Shown: positions 5,316-12,374 of the stretch, piece by piece
Position numbering within the stretch: position 1 is the first letter of the stretch
Layout of the letters: every line of letters begins with the position of its first letter
Source of the DNA: JBGSYJ01 sp041750915
GTDB lineage: Bacteria; Acidobacteriota; Thermoanaerobaculia; Gp7-AA8
DNA: 12,374 nt
Direction of reading: 5' to 3'
Assembly: GCA_041750915.1 (NCBI GenBank)
Contig: JBGSYJ010000068.1
Location: forward strand, 1 to 12,374
Translations under genes and position numbers: made by a program
Notes under the pieces: model-generated
Told to the model about the DNA's origin: nothing
Databases searched by the model: none
The model's input: the letters and a program-made list of their open reading frames with translations, nothing else

Positions 5316-6842
5316 ATGGCGCCCGCTGACGACGATCGTCTGGCTGGCCTCGCCCTCGAAGAATTGGACAGTACCAGTCCGAGGGCGCGTGCGGCGTATG
5401 CAATTCTGATCGTCTCGGTGTTCCTCGCGTTCCGAGTGGCATTTCTCTTCATAAGGGAACCCTTCTTCGACGATCTGTTCACGATCTGGATCGCGCGCCA
5501 GGAACTTCCTGATCTCATCGCCGCCCTTCGACTCGACTCGGGGCCTCCCCTCTACTACGTCGTGATGCATTTCGTCTCGGGGCTGTTTCCATCCGGCGAG
5601 CCGGCAGTCGAGGTCGTACGGTATGCGCGGTGGTTCTCTCTCGCGATGAGTCTGCTCGCGCTCATCATCTTTCTGTTGTGGGCTCGCAGGATCGGGCGGC
5701 ATCGCTATCTCGCTGCGCTCCTGCTGGCTTTGTTCCCACCGTTGATTCTTTATTCGACGGAGGCACGGGCGTACCTGCTGTGCGGAATCTTTGTGGGAGT
5801 GACCGTCGTGGCTCTCCACGGCTGGATCCGGACCGGGAAGATGAGCGCTCTCATCATCGCAACACTCGCGGCGAGCCTCGCTTCCTACTCGCACTACTAC
5901 GGGGTCGTGATTCTGCCGCTCCCCTTCGTGGCATCTCTATTCGGAGATCGGGGACTGAGGCTTCGCGGATTCATCGCCAGCACCGCAGCAGCGCTTCTTT
6001 TTCTGCCAGGCTACTACCTGTCCACCGTTCAGCCGACTGAAGCAACGCGATGGATGGCGGCCATCGATCGCAACGCAGTCGGTGTCATTTTCTCGGCGGC
6101 GCGCCAGTTGGGATTTGGGGCAGACTATCCCGCGGCCCTGCTCGAACCAGCCCCTCTGGCCCTTCAGATTCTTTCCGTTCTGGTCGTCTTCGCTGCGACC
6201 GGCGCAGGTCTTCGACGCTCGCGCGATGTCCGGTTCTTCGCGGCGATGACTCTGGTTCCGGTCTTTTCGCTCGCCGTAATCGCCCAGGTGCGCGACGCCG
6301 TCTACTTTCCCGTCCGTTTCGAGTCGGTGCTCTCGGTCCCGTTTGCATTGATGCTCGCCTGTTCCATTGCTGCACTCAGCCGTCGAATGCGGCTGGCGAC
6401 CCTCACCGTAATCGTTGCACTCAGCATCTCAGTCACCTGGATGTCGCTGATGGCACAGTTGCGGGCGGGTCCAAGCCCGACGAGAACGGTAGCAGCAGCG
6501 GCCCGCGGAAGCCTTGGAAACGATGCGGTATTCATCGCCTCGGGATCCGCCTGGCTCGAGCTCGTCAGCCAGACCGATTCCACCTGGGCTCCACAAATCC
6601 TTTCATTCCCGTCCGAACAGTCGCTCCACCCCGGATGGCGATCAATCGCAACGAAAGAGGAACTCGATGCTGAGAGAAGCGGACGACTGGCCAGCCTTCC
6701 GCACGATCTGATATTCGTCGGCGAATCGTTCTCCGGAGAGTTCCGTTCCCTTACCGAGGCGTGCGCCTCCCGACCGCTGTATAGATCAGGGCCGACCGTG
6801 ATGGTCCTGCTTGCCTGCGAACCCCCGGCCGACCAGTTCTGA
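5316..6842 (+). CDS. GT-C fold membrane glycosyltransferase, ArnT/PMT (GT39)-like
   Basis: A 508-residue polytopic inner-membrane protein. Seen: a first membrane segment at about 28-47, then an acidic pair in REPFFDDLF (Asp52-Asp53) in the first outer loop, the expected catalytic and metal position of GT-C enzymes, then DSGPPLYYVVMH at 74-85, the loop typical of ArnT/PMT-like proteins. About nine or ten further hydrophobic segments follow up to about residue 385, then a soluble C-terminal part. Such enzymes transfer a sugar from a polyprenyl-phosphate donor to lipid or protein on the outer face of the membrane; donor and acceptor cannot be told here. The ATG at 5316 follows GGAG with only 4 nt spacing, 15 nt after the hydrolase stop. 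The stop codon TGA lies inside the first word of an interspersed repeat, so the native C-terminus may have been altered by that insertion. Confidence 0.8.
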   Translation: MAPADDDRLAGLALEELDSTSPRARAAYAILIVSVFLAFRVAFLFIREPFFDDLFTIWIARQELPDLIAALRLDSGPPLYYVVMHFVSGLFPSGEPAVEVVRYARWFSLAMSLLALIIFLLWARRIGRHRYLAALLLALFPPLILYSTEARAYLLCGIFVGVTVVALHGWIRTGKMSALIIATLAASLASYSHYYGVVILPLPFVASLFGDRGLRLRGFIASTAAALLFLPGYYLSTVQPTEATRWMAAIDRNAVGVIFSAARQLGFGADYPAALLEPAPLALQILSVLVVFAATGAGLRRSRDVRFFAAMTLVPVFSLAVIAQVRDAVYFPVRFESVLSVPFALMLACSIAALSRRMRLATLTVIVALSISVTWMSLMAQLRAGPSPTRTVAAAARGSLGNDAVFIASGSAWLELVSQTDSTWAPQILSFPSEQSLHPGWRSIATKEELDAERSGRLASLPHDLIFVGESFSGEFRSLTEACASRPLYRSGPTVMVLLACEPPADQF

Positions 6843-7021
6843 GTTGTGAGTTCTGAGTTGTGAGCTCCCCCCCGGCCGCCCGGTTCTGAGTTCTGCCCGC
6901 CCAGCTCGCCCGCACGGTTGTGAGTTCTGAGTTCCCGCCCACCCCGAAGAGAGGTGGTTGGGGGGTGGGAACTCACAACTCAGAACTCACAACTCAGAAC
7001 CGGGCGGGAGGGGGACAGGGG
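6838..7021. repeat. Palindromic intergenic element, GTTCTGAGTTGTGAG family, copy A
   Basis: The left part (6838-6865) reiterates TTCTGAGTTGTGAG, and the right part (6969-7000) carries its reverse complement, GAACTCACAACTCAGAAC. A second, shorter left arm lies at 6917-6935, next to CCGCCCACCCC, which mirrors GGGGGTGGGAAC at 6961-6971. Positions 7002-7021 (GGGCGGGAGGGGGACAGGGG) fit a G-quadruplex, about 60 nt before the lipoprotein ATG. The middle (6871-6930) is shared with copy B at 8261-8350. The element starts within the last codons of the glycosyltransferase gene. Confidence 0.8.
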
Positions 7022-7079
7022 TTGGTCCGAACCTTGCAGTCCACTTCAGCCTGCTTAACAACAGGAGAGGAGATTTTTC

Positions 7080-7358
7080 ATGATTAAGAAATTCGTAGTG
7101 CTGGCGGCGGTAGTTCTGCTCGCCATGTCAATGGTTGCATGCAGTGTGGAGAAGACCGAAGAGGGTGAAATGCCTGAAGTGAGCGTCGAGGGCGGAAATC
7201 TGCCCGAGTACGACGTTGACGCTGCGGATGTCGAGATCGGTACCCAGACGACGACGATCACCACCCCTGACGTGGACGTCAGCACCCAGACCACAACCAT
7301 CACGACTCCGGACGTCGATATCACGATGCCGGACGACAAAAACCCGCCACAGCAGTAA
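7080..7358 (+). CDS. Small repeat-containing lipoprotein of unknown function
   Basis: A 92-residue predicted lipoprotein. The N-terminus has a positive charge (MIKK), a hydrophobic core and a lipobox-like MVAC with Cys21, expected to be lipidated and cleaved by signal peptidase II. The mature part is acidic and threonine-rich. It holds two copies of a 14-residue repeat, TQTTTITTPDVDVS (about 55-82), followed by a further PDVDI, and ends in DDKNPPQQ. There is no Asp at position +2 after the Cys, so outer-membrane sorting is possible in a diderm. A strong ribosome site, GGAGAGGAG (7064-7072), lies 7 nt upstream, which suggests high translation. It is followed by a good terminator, so it is probably a single-gene unit. 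I do not recognise a family. Confidence 0.8.
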   Translation: MIKKFVVLAAVVLLAMSMVACSVEKTEEGEMPEVSVEGGNLPEYDVDAADVEIGTQTTTITTPDVDVSTQTTTITTPDVDITMPDDKNPPQQ

Positions 7359-7384
7359 TCAGTGGTACGGGAGTTTTGCTTACG

Positions 7385-7418
7385 GAGGTCCGGGACTCAG
7401 GTCTCGGGCCTCTTTTTT
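7385..7418 (+). terminator. Rho-independent terminator after the lipoprotein gene
   Basis: GAGGTCCGGGAC (7385-7396) pairs with GTCTCGGGCCTC (7401-7412) over 12 bp with two G-U pairs, around a TCAG tetraloop, followed at once by six T (7413-7418). The T-run overlaps the last base of the convergent proC stop codon. On the minus strand no T-run follows the stem, so it acts mainly on the plus strand. Confidence 0.9.
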
Positions 7419-8245
7419 CAGCTCTTCGGAAACGATTTCCCCAGCTCCTTCGACCTGGCGGTAGCAGCTTCCACTGCGTCGATCAGTGTCGTCCGGACTC
7501 CTCCCTGCTCGAGCGTGTGAAGGCCGGTGATGGCCGTGCCTCCGGGAGATGTCACGCGATCTTTGAGCAACCCGGGATGTTCATTCGTCTCCATGAGCAG
7601 TTTGGCCGACCCGAAGACCGTCTGCGCTGCGAGAAGCTGCGACATCCGCCTCGAGAGCCCGACCTTGACCCCGCCGTCACTGAGCGCCTCGATGATGAGA
7701 AACATATAAGCCGGCCCGGATCCGGATAGTCCCGTGACCGCATCGAGGAGCGACTCCTCCAGGATCACCGTGATCCCCACCGCGTCGAAGATCCTCTTCG
7801 CATCCTCGAGGTCCGCATCTGTCGCATGTTCGCCCCGCGCAATCGCCGTAGCTCCGGCGTCTACGAGCGCCGGCGTATTCGGCATCGCCCGGACGACTCG
7901 CGTGCTAGCTTTCAGGCGCGATTCGATTGCTGCGATCGGAACGCCTGCGGCAATCGAGATGACGAGTGCCGACGGCGGCACCAGGTCTTCGATCTCATCG
8001 AGCACACGGCTGAGAATCTGCGGCTTTACCGAAAGAATGACGATATCCGCACCCCGGACCGCCTCCCGGTTGTCGAGAAGCGCCCGGATTCCGAATCGTT
8101 GGCGGAGCTCTTCGGCCCGTTCTTCGCGCGGTCCTGACGCGGCGATATCCTCCGCGCTGCAATGACCTCCTCGCAGCAGCCCTCTGATCATCGCCTCGGC
8201 CATGTTGCCGGATCCCACGAATCCAATCTTTCTCTTGAGTGTCAT
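7418..8245 (-). CDS. proC: Pyrroline-5-carboxylate reductase
   Basis: A 275-residue cytosolic enzyme that reduces 1-pyrroline-5-carboxylate to proline with NAD(P)H, the last step of proline synthesis. Seen: the N-terminal dinucleotide-binding motif FVGSGNMAEAMI (9-20), SVKPQ (72-76), RAMPNTPALV (119-128), TGLSGSGPAY (171-180) and the C-terminal signature DRVTSPGGTAITGL (229-242), all in the usual order and at normal length. The open frame continues upstream to 8341, but those 32 residues come from an interspersed repeat and are rich in Arg, Gly and Cys. The ATG at 8245, giving MTLKRKIGFVGSG, is the standard start. No Shine-Dalgarno is visible, and a C-run on the plus strand (8268-8286) would place a G-quadruplex in the mRNA leader 22 nt before the start. 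It converges with the lipoprotein gene. Confidence 0.95.
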   Translation of the reverse strand: MTLKRKIGFVGSGNMAEAMIRGLLRGGHCSAEDIAASGPREERAEELRQRFGIRALLDNREAVRGADIVILSVKPQILSRVLDEIEDLVPPSALVISIAAGVPIAAIESRLKASTRVVRAMPNTPALVDAGATAIARGEHATDADLEDAKRIFDAVGITVILEESLLDAVTGLSGSGPAYMFLIIEALSDGGVKVGLSRRMSQLLAAQTVFGSAKLLMETNEHPGLLKDRVTSPGGTAITGLHTLEQGGVRTTLIDAVEAATARSKELGKSFPKS

Positions 8246-8260
8246 GAGGAATACGGTACA

Positions 8261-8350
8261 CCAGCCGCCCGCCCGCCCGCACGCCCGGTTCTGAGTTCTG
8301 CACGCCCTACCACCCGCACGGTTCTGGGTTGTGAGACCCACCCTCCCAAG
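8261..8350. repeat. Interspersed element, GTTCTGAGTTGTGAG family, copy B
   Basis: Shares CGCCCGGTTCTGAGTTCTGC, then CCCGCACGGTT(C/G)TG and a CCCACCC segment, with the middle of copy A (6871-6945). It lacks the long inverted right arm. Four C-runs at 8268-8270, 8272-8274, 8276-8278 and 8284-8286 make a G-quadruplex motif on the minus strand, in the sense orientation of proC. It directly abuts the AATGTTGAA-family copy B, so the two elements are stacked in the divergent region between proC and the ABC gene. Confidence 0.7.
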
Positions 8351-8357
8351 GTACCGG

Positions 8358-8495
8358 AACTAACTTAGATCGTAGTCTGCCCCGAAGAAAAGCAATGTTG
8401 AAATTGAATGTTGAAATTGTGAATTTCGAATGTTGAATCAAGACCGGGTGCCCAATTCAACATTCACAATTCACAATTTCAACATTCGGTCTCCT
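8358..8495. repeat. Palindromic intergenic element, AATGTTGAA family, copy B
   Basis: The arms 8407-8438 and 8455-8486 match as reverse complements at 30 of 32 positions; the left side has an extra partial word (8394-8406). The outer left flank (CTAAC, TAGATCGTAGT) and right flank (CATTCGGTCTC) match copy A at 1246-1380 in the same orientation. The 16-nt spacer (AAGACCGGGTGCCC core) resembles the reverse complement of the copy A spacer better than its forward strand. Here the element lies between divergent genes, so it is not tied to gene ends. Confidence 0.85.
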
Positions 8496-8566
8496 GGCTG
8501 GTTCAGCGTCAAAGGCAGTGCACCCACCCGCCTCGGTGAGGCTGATCACAAAATGCAACGTTTCTC

Positions 8567-8575
8567 TGATATATC
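8567..8575 (+). promoter_or_regulatory. Candidate extended -10 promoter of the ABC exporter genes
   Basis: TG-A-TATATC matches the extended -10 layout (TGn then a TATAAT-like box, 4 of 6). A start near 8582 would give a leader of about 27 nt containing GGAGGA. No -35 is clear. The small hairpin GCCTC-ggt-GAGGC (8530-8542) lies just upstream. Confidence 0.35.
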
Positions 8576-8608
8576 CGTAGGGAGATCAGTGAATAACGGA
8601 GGAACGAC

Positions 8609-9502
8609 GTGGGCTCTGAGCTGACAATCACGAACCTGAGCAAGACGTATGGAAATGGGGTGCAGGCCCTTCAGAACGTGTTCCTCACCATTCCGACCGG
8701 AATGTTCGGACTACTGGGGCCGAACGGAGCGGGCAAATCGACGCTCATGCGAACGATCGCCACACTGCAGGAGCCGGACAGCGGGGCGATCACTTTCGGC
8801 GAGCTCGACGTCCTCCGACAGAAGGACCAGGTGAGACGCATTCTTGGATACCTCCCACAGGAGTTCGGCGTCTATCCGAAGGTCACCGCCGAAACGATGC
8901 TGTCGCACTTTGCGGTGCTCAAGGGAATTCACAATGCCGCGGACCGGAAAGAAGCTGTTGCGGCCCTGCTCCACCGGACGAACCTACATCACGTGCGCAA
9001 ACAGAATCTCGGAACGTTCTCCGGAGGGATGCGACAGCGTTTCGGAATCGCACAGGCGCTGCTGGGAAATCCGCAGCTGATCATCGTCGACGAACCGACG
9101 GCCGGACTCGATCCCGGCGAGCGGGTCCGGTTCCACAACCTTCTCAGCGAGATCGGCGAGAACATCGTGGTCATCCTCTCCACGCACATCGTGGAGGATG
9201 TGAGCGATCTGTGCAGCAGGATGGCGATCATCTCGCAGGGTCGTGTTCTTCTTTCCGGCGAACCCATGGAGACCATCGATCAGGTTCGAGGAAAGATCTG
9301 GCGGAAGGTGATCGCGAAGCCGGATCTGGCCCGGTATCAGGAAGAGCTCGACGTGATTTCGACCCGTCTCATCGGCGGGCGGACCCTGATTCACGTCTAC
9401 AACGACATCGCTCCGGATGCCTCCTTCGAGGAGGCGTCAGCCAATCTCGAGGACGTCTACTTTTCGACTCTCAGCCGCTCGACGCAAGAGGAGGCAGCGT
9501 GA
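8609..9502 (+). CDS. ABC transporter ATP-binding protein
   Basis: A 297-residue ATPase of the ABC-2 exporter type (CcmA/DrrA-like). Seen in order: Walker A GPNGAGKS (37-44), Q-loop Gln84 in YLPQEFGVYP, signature FSGGMRQR (137-144), Walker B LIIVDEP (157-163), D-loop AGLDP (165-169) and the switch His193 in LSTHIVEDV. The C-terminal 75 residues form the extension common in this class. GTG start at 8609 with GGAGGA at about 8598-8603; stop codons close the frame just upstream. The permease fused to a peptidase begins 16 nt after the stop, so the two form an operon and almost surely one complex. The ATPase would power movement by the ABC-2 membrane part; the cargo is unknown. Confidence 0.95.
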   Translation: MGSELTITNLSKTYGNGVQALQNVFLTIPTGMFGLLGPNGAGKSTLMRTIATLQEPDSGAITFGELDVLRQKDQVRRILGYLPQEFGVYPKVTAETMLSHFAVLKGIHNAADRKEAVAALLHRTNLHHVRKQNLGTFSGGMRQRFGIAQALLGNPQLIIVDEPTAGLDPGERVRFHNLLSEIGENIVVILSTHIVEDVSDLCSRMAIISQGRVLLSGEPMETIDQVRGKIWRKVIAKPDLARYQEELDVISTRLIGGRTLIHVYNDIAPDASFEEASANLEDVYFSTLSRSTQEEAA

Positions 9503-9518
9503 AGCGCTGGCTGGCAGC

Positions 9519-12374
9519 ATGCTGAGAGAGATCATATCGTTCGAGGTGAGGTATCACCTCAAACAGCCGTTGTTTTACATCTCCAGCATGATCTTCTTTC
9601 TGCTGACCTTCGGTGCTATCACGACCGACTCGGTTCAGATCGGAGGGGCGATCGGGAACGTCAATCGGAACGCCCCGTTCGTCATCATGCAGATAGGCCT
9701 CGTGATGAGCGTGATCGGGGTGTTCGTCACCACTGCCTTTGTCGCAAGCTCGACGCATCGCGACGTCGAGCACAACACCTGGTCGCTCTTCTACTCTTCG
9801 CCGATCAGTAAGCGCGATTACCTCCTCGGCCGGTTCATCGGTTCCACGCTGGTGTCGTTCCTCGTTTTCGTCGGAGTGATCGCCGCAATCATCATCGGGA
9901 GCGCGATGCCGTGGCTCGAGCCCGAACGGATCGGTCCGTTCATGGCTTCGCCGTACCTGTTCACGCTCTTCATGCTCATCCTCCCGAACGTCGTACTCAC
10001 AGGGGCAATCTTCTTTTCGCTGGCCGCGCTGACCCGCAGCATGCTCTACACCTATGCCGGCGTCGTCGCATTCTTCGTAGCGTACGCCGTTTCCGCGAAC
10101 ATTCTGGGTAACATGGAAAACGAATTCGTGGCGAGCCTGCTCGATCCGTTCGGCCTGGCAGCGTTGTCCGTCGCCACGAAGTACTGGACTGTGTTTCAAC
10201 GTAACAACGCAGTGCTTCCTCTCGAGGGAGCTCTTCTCCTCAACAGGCTTCTCTGGCTCGGGATCGCTGCTCTCGTTCTGGGTTTGAGTGTCTCCCGGTT
10301 TCGATTCTCGGCGGGAGTAGCCACTCGGAAACAACGGAAGAAAGCCGCCGATGACGAGGTCCCGCGGCAGTCCGATATTGTCACGCTGGAACAGCCGCAG
10401 CTGAGCCGAGACTTCTCCCGAACCGCCGCCGCGCGCCAGTTTCTACACCAGACGCGCCTGGAGATCCACGGAGTCCTGGCGAGCATTCCCTTTATCGTCA
10501 TCCTGTTTCTCGCGGCTTTGAACATCGTCGGCAACTCCACGGAGCTCGACCAGTTGTTCGGAACGACCGTGTTCCCGGTGACCGGTCTGATGCTGCAGGT
10601 CATTCAGGGAGCTTTTCTGCTCCCCGCCCTCATCATCATGACGTTCTACGCCGGCGAGCTGGCGTTCAGGGAACGTGCGCTGAACCTCGATGAAGTCTAT
10701 GACGCGCTTCCGACTCCCACCTGGGTGTTCTGGGCGTCCAAGCTGACAGCTCTCCTATGCGCCACGATCGTGCTGCTCTCCGTCGCGATGATCACTTCGA
10801 TCGGCATTCAGCTGGCACAGGGATACCGACACCTCGAGCTCACGCTTTACCTCCAGACCCTGTTTCTCGAAGTGGGTATCCCGTTCGCTCTCTTCGCGGT
10901 GCTTGCACTGACTCTCCAGGTTCTGACGAACAACAAGTACGTCGGCTTCCTCATGATGGTCCTCTATTTCGTCAGCCGGATCGTGCTTCAGGTGATGGGC
11001 TATGAACACGGCCTCTATCAGTACGCCGGTTCGCCGAGCTCACCCTATTCGGACATGAATGGCTACGGCCACTTCGTCGAGCCGCTGTTCTGGTTCTACC
11101 TGTACTGGATTTTCTTCGCAGTCATTCTTCTGACCCTCGCCCACCTCTTCTGGGTGAGGGGTACCGAGACGTCTTTTCCGCATCGCAGGAGGCTTGCGGC
11201 CATGCGATTCGGCCCGACCGCAAAGCTCATCGCCGGCGCAGCACTCGTTGCGTTCGTCTCCACGGGCTGCTTCATCTTCTACAACACGAACGTGCTCAAC
11301 GACTACGTGACGACCAAAGGGATGGAGAAGAAGTCTGCCGAGTTCGAAAAGCTTTACAAGAAGTATGAAGCCGCTCCGCAACCGCGCATTACGGATGTCA
11401 ACGTCGACGTAGACATCTTCCCCGAGGAGCGCCGGCTGGCTATTTCAGGTACCTACGCGCTCGAAAACAAGACCAGGTCCCCGATCCGTGATCTTCATAT
11501 CCTCATCTCTCCCCTGGTCGACATCGAGAAACTCGACATCCCGCCGCACAGCGTGGTGTCGAGTGACGCCAAACACGGCTACTACATCTACAGGCTCGCT
11601 GAACCGCTCCAGCCGGGTGAGAGGGCATCGCTCGGCTTTCAACTCGCTGTGCGCAATCCCGGCTTCGTCAATTCCAACGCCAACACGAAGATCGTTGAGA
11701 ACGGAACGTTTTTCAACAGTTACGACTACTTCCCACACCTCGGATACGTCAGAATCTTCGAACTGCAGGATCGCAACAAGCGCCGGAAGTACGGTCTCGA
11801 GCCTGTTCAGCGAATGGCGAAGGTCGACGACCCCGAGGCCCGGATGAACAATTATCTTTCCCGCGAGGCGGACTGGCTGAATCTGTCGACCACGGTGAGC
11901 ACGAGCCCGGACCAGATCGCCATTGCGCCTGGGTACCTGCAGCGCGAGTGGACTGAGAACGGCCGCCGGTACTTCGAGTACGAGATGGACGCTCCGATCC
12001 TTGGATTCTGGTCTTATCTGTCGGCGCGCTATGAAGTCCGGCGCGACAAATGGAAAGATGTTGCGATCGAGATCTACTACGATCCGCAACACCCCTACAA
12101 CGTCGACAGGATGATCGACGGAGTGAAGAAGTCTCTCGACTACTTCACAGAGAACTTCAGCCCCTATCAGCACCGTCAGGTCCGCATTCTGGAGTTTCCC
12201 CGGTATGCCCGATTCGCTCAGTCGTTTCCCAACACCATCCCCTTCTCCGAGAGCCTCGGTTTCATAGCTGATCTCAGTGATGAAGAGTCCATCGATTACG
12301 TTTTCTACGTGACGGCCCACGAGGTCGCCCATCAGTGGTGGGCGCATCAGGTGATCGGAGCGAACGTTCAGGGC
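9519..12374 (+). CDS. ABC-2 permease fused to an M1-family aminopeptidase domain (3' end outside window)
   Basis: A single open frame of 952 codons runs from the ATG at 9519 to the window edge without a stop. Residues 1 to about 590 are an ABC-2-type permease with about 12-13 hydrophobic segments in two blocks (about 19-258 and 320-588), linked by a charged cytosolic stretch (269-315). From about 600 a soluble part begins, with a beta-rich N-terminal M1 domain, and ends near the window edge in the zinc motif HEVAHQWW (His934, Glu935, His938). The third ligand, a Glu about 19 residues after His938, should lie just outside the window. Where classical M1 enzymes have GxMEN, this protein has TIPFSES. 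The topology would place the peptidase outside the membrane if the number of segments is odd. Proteins with this fusion are known as ABC permease/M1 aminopeptidases, function unclear. The ribosome site is poor, so translation may be coupled to the ATPase gene. Confidence 0.9.
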   Translation, partial: MLREIISFEVRYHLKQPLFYISSMIFFLLTFGAITTDSVQIGGAIGNVNRNAPFVIMQIGLVMSVIGVFVTTAFVASSTHRDVEHNTWSLFYSSPISKRDYLLGRFIGSTLVSFLVFVGVIAAIIIGSAMPWLEPERIGPFMASPYLFTLFMLILPNVVLTGAIFFSLAALTRSMLYTYAGVVAFFVAYAVSANILGNMENEFVASLLDPFGLAALSVATKYWTVFQRNNAVLPLEGALLLNRLLWLGIAALVLGLSVSRFRFSAGVATRKQRKKAADDEVPRQSDIVTLEQPQLSRDFSRTAAARQFLHQTRLEIHGVLASIPFIVILFLAALNIVGNSTELDQLFGTTVFPVTGLMLQVIQGAFLLPALIIMTFYAGELAFRERALNLDEVYDALPTPTWVFWASKLTALLCATIVLLSVAMITSIGIQLAQGYRHLELTLYLQTLFLEVGIPFALFAVLALTLQVLTNNKYVGFLMMVLYFVSRIVLQVMGYEHGLYQYAGSPSSPYSDMNGYGHFVEPLFWFYLYWIFFAVILLTLAHLFWVRGTETSFPHRRRLAAMRFGPTAKLIAGAALVAFVSTGCFIFYNTNVLNDYVTTKGMEKKSAEFEKLYKKYEAAPQPRITDVNVDVDIFPEERRLAISGTYALENKTRSPIRDLHILISPLVDIEKLDIPPHSVVSSDAKHGYYIYRLAEPLQPGERASLGFQLAVRNPGFVNSNANTKIVENGTFFNSYDYFPHLGYVRIFELQDRNKRRKYGLEPVQRMAKVDDPEARMNNYLSREADWLNLSTTVSTSPDQIAIAPGYLQREWTENGRRYFEYEMDAPILGFWSYLSARYEVRRDKWKDVAIEIYYDPQHPYNVDRMIDGVKKSLDYFTENFSPYQHRQVRILEFPRYARFAQSFPNTIPFSESLGFIADLSDEESIDYVFYVTAHEVAHQWWAHQVIGANVQG

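Noticed and set aside
5016..5894. A 292-residue minus-strand open frame
   Set aside because: It is antisense to the hydrolase and glycosyltransferase genes and spans their junction; the translation is His/Glu/Arg-rich and lacks domains.
8246..8341. N-terminal extension of proC by 32 residues
   Set aside because: It is encoded by an interspersed repeat, is rich in Arg/Gly/Cys, and precedes the standard ProC N-terminus.
9471..10334. A 287-residue minus-strand open frame
   Set aside because: It is antisense to the permease; very charged, low-complexity translation typical of a shadow frame.
11445..12347. A 300-residue minus-strand open frame
   Set aside because: It lies antisense inside the permease-peptidase frame, which carries clear motifs; it is a codon-bias shadow with no family-like features.

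Overview
The window looks like a chromosomal segment of a moderately GC-rich, little-studied bacterium. I infer Acidobacteriota or a similar metagenome-type lineage, because of the mix of an Acg-type nitroreductase, an ABC permease fused to an M1 peptidase, and many word-like intergenic palindromes. This is an impression only: there is no rRNA or marker phylogeny here. No phage, plasmid, transposase, tRNA or CRISPR gene is visible.

Layout. 190-1221 (+) is an Acg-family nitroreductase-like flavoprotein. It converges on a minus-strand pair: a TauE/SafE permease (2019-2768) followed by a stand-alone cyclic-nucleotide-binding-fold protein (1400-1882). A gene-free stretch of about 880 bp follows (2769-3649). 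It holds the most striking object of the window: five tandem copies of a unit of about 80 bp at 3112-3513. Each copy can fold into two hairpins whose loops pair with each other, and paired substitutions between copies preserve both the P1 stem and the loop-loop helix. The array is preceded by a promoter-like sequence with 17-bp spacing and ends in a U-rich tract, so I read it as an undescribed structured small RNA of about 400 nt.

Downstream on the plus strand are a spermidine-synthase-like methyltransferase-fold protein (3650-4417), a dienelactone hydrolase (4560-5300) 15 nt ahead of a GT-C/GT39-like membrane glycosyltransferase (5316-6842), and a small repeat-containing lipoprotein (7080-7358) ended by a strong terminator. 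proC (pyrroline-5-carboxylate reductase, 7418-8245) lies on the minus strand. An ABC exporter cassette runs to the window edge: an ATPase (8609-9502) and a very long ABC-2 permease fused to an M1 zinc aminopeptidase domain (9519 to beyond 12374).

The intergenic regions hold at least three families of short interspersed palindromic elements: TGTCATCCCGAG type at 1, 2831 and 4418; GTTCTGAGTTGTGAG type at 6838 and 8261; AATGTTGAA type at 1246 and 8358. Several carry G-quadruplex-type runs, and two sit exactly at gene 3' ends, one of them supplying the stop codon. Apart from the hydrolase-glycosyltransferase pair and the ABC cassette, the genes look like independent transcription units rather than one pathway.
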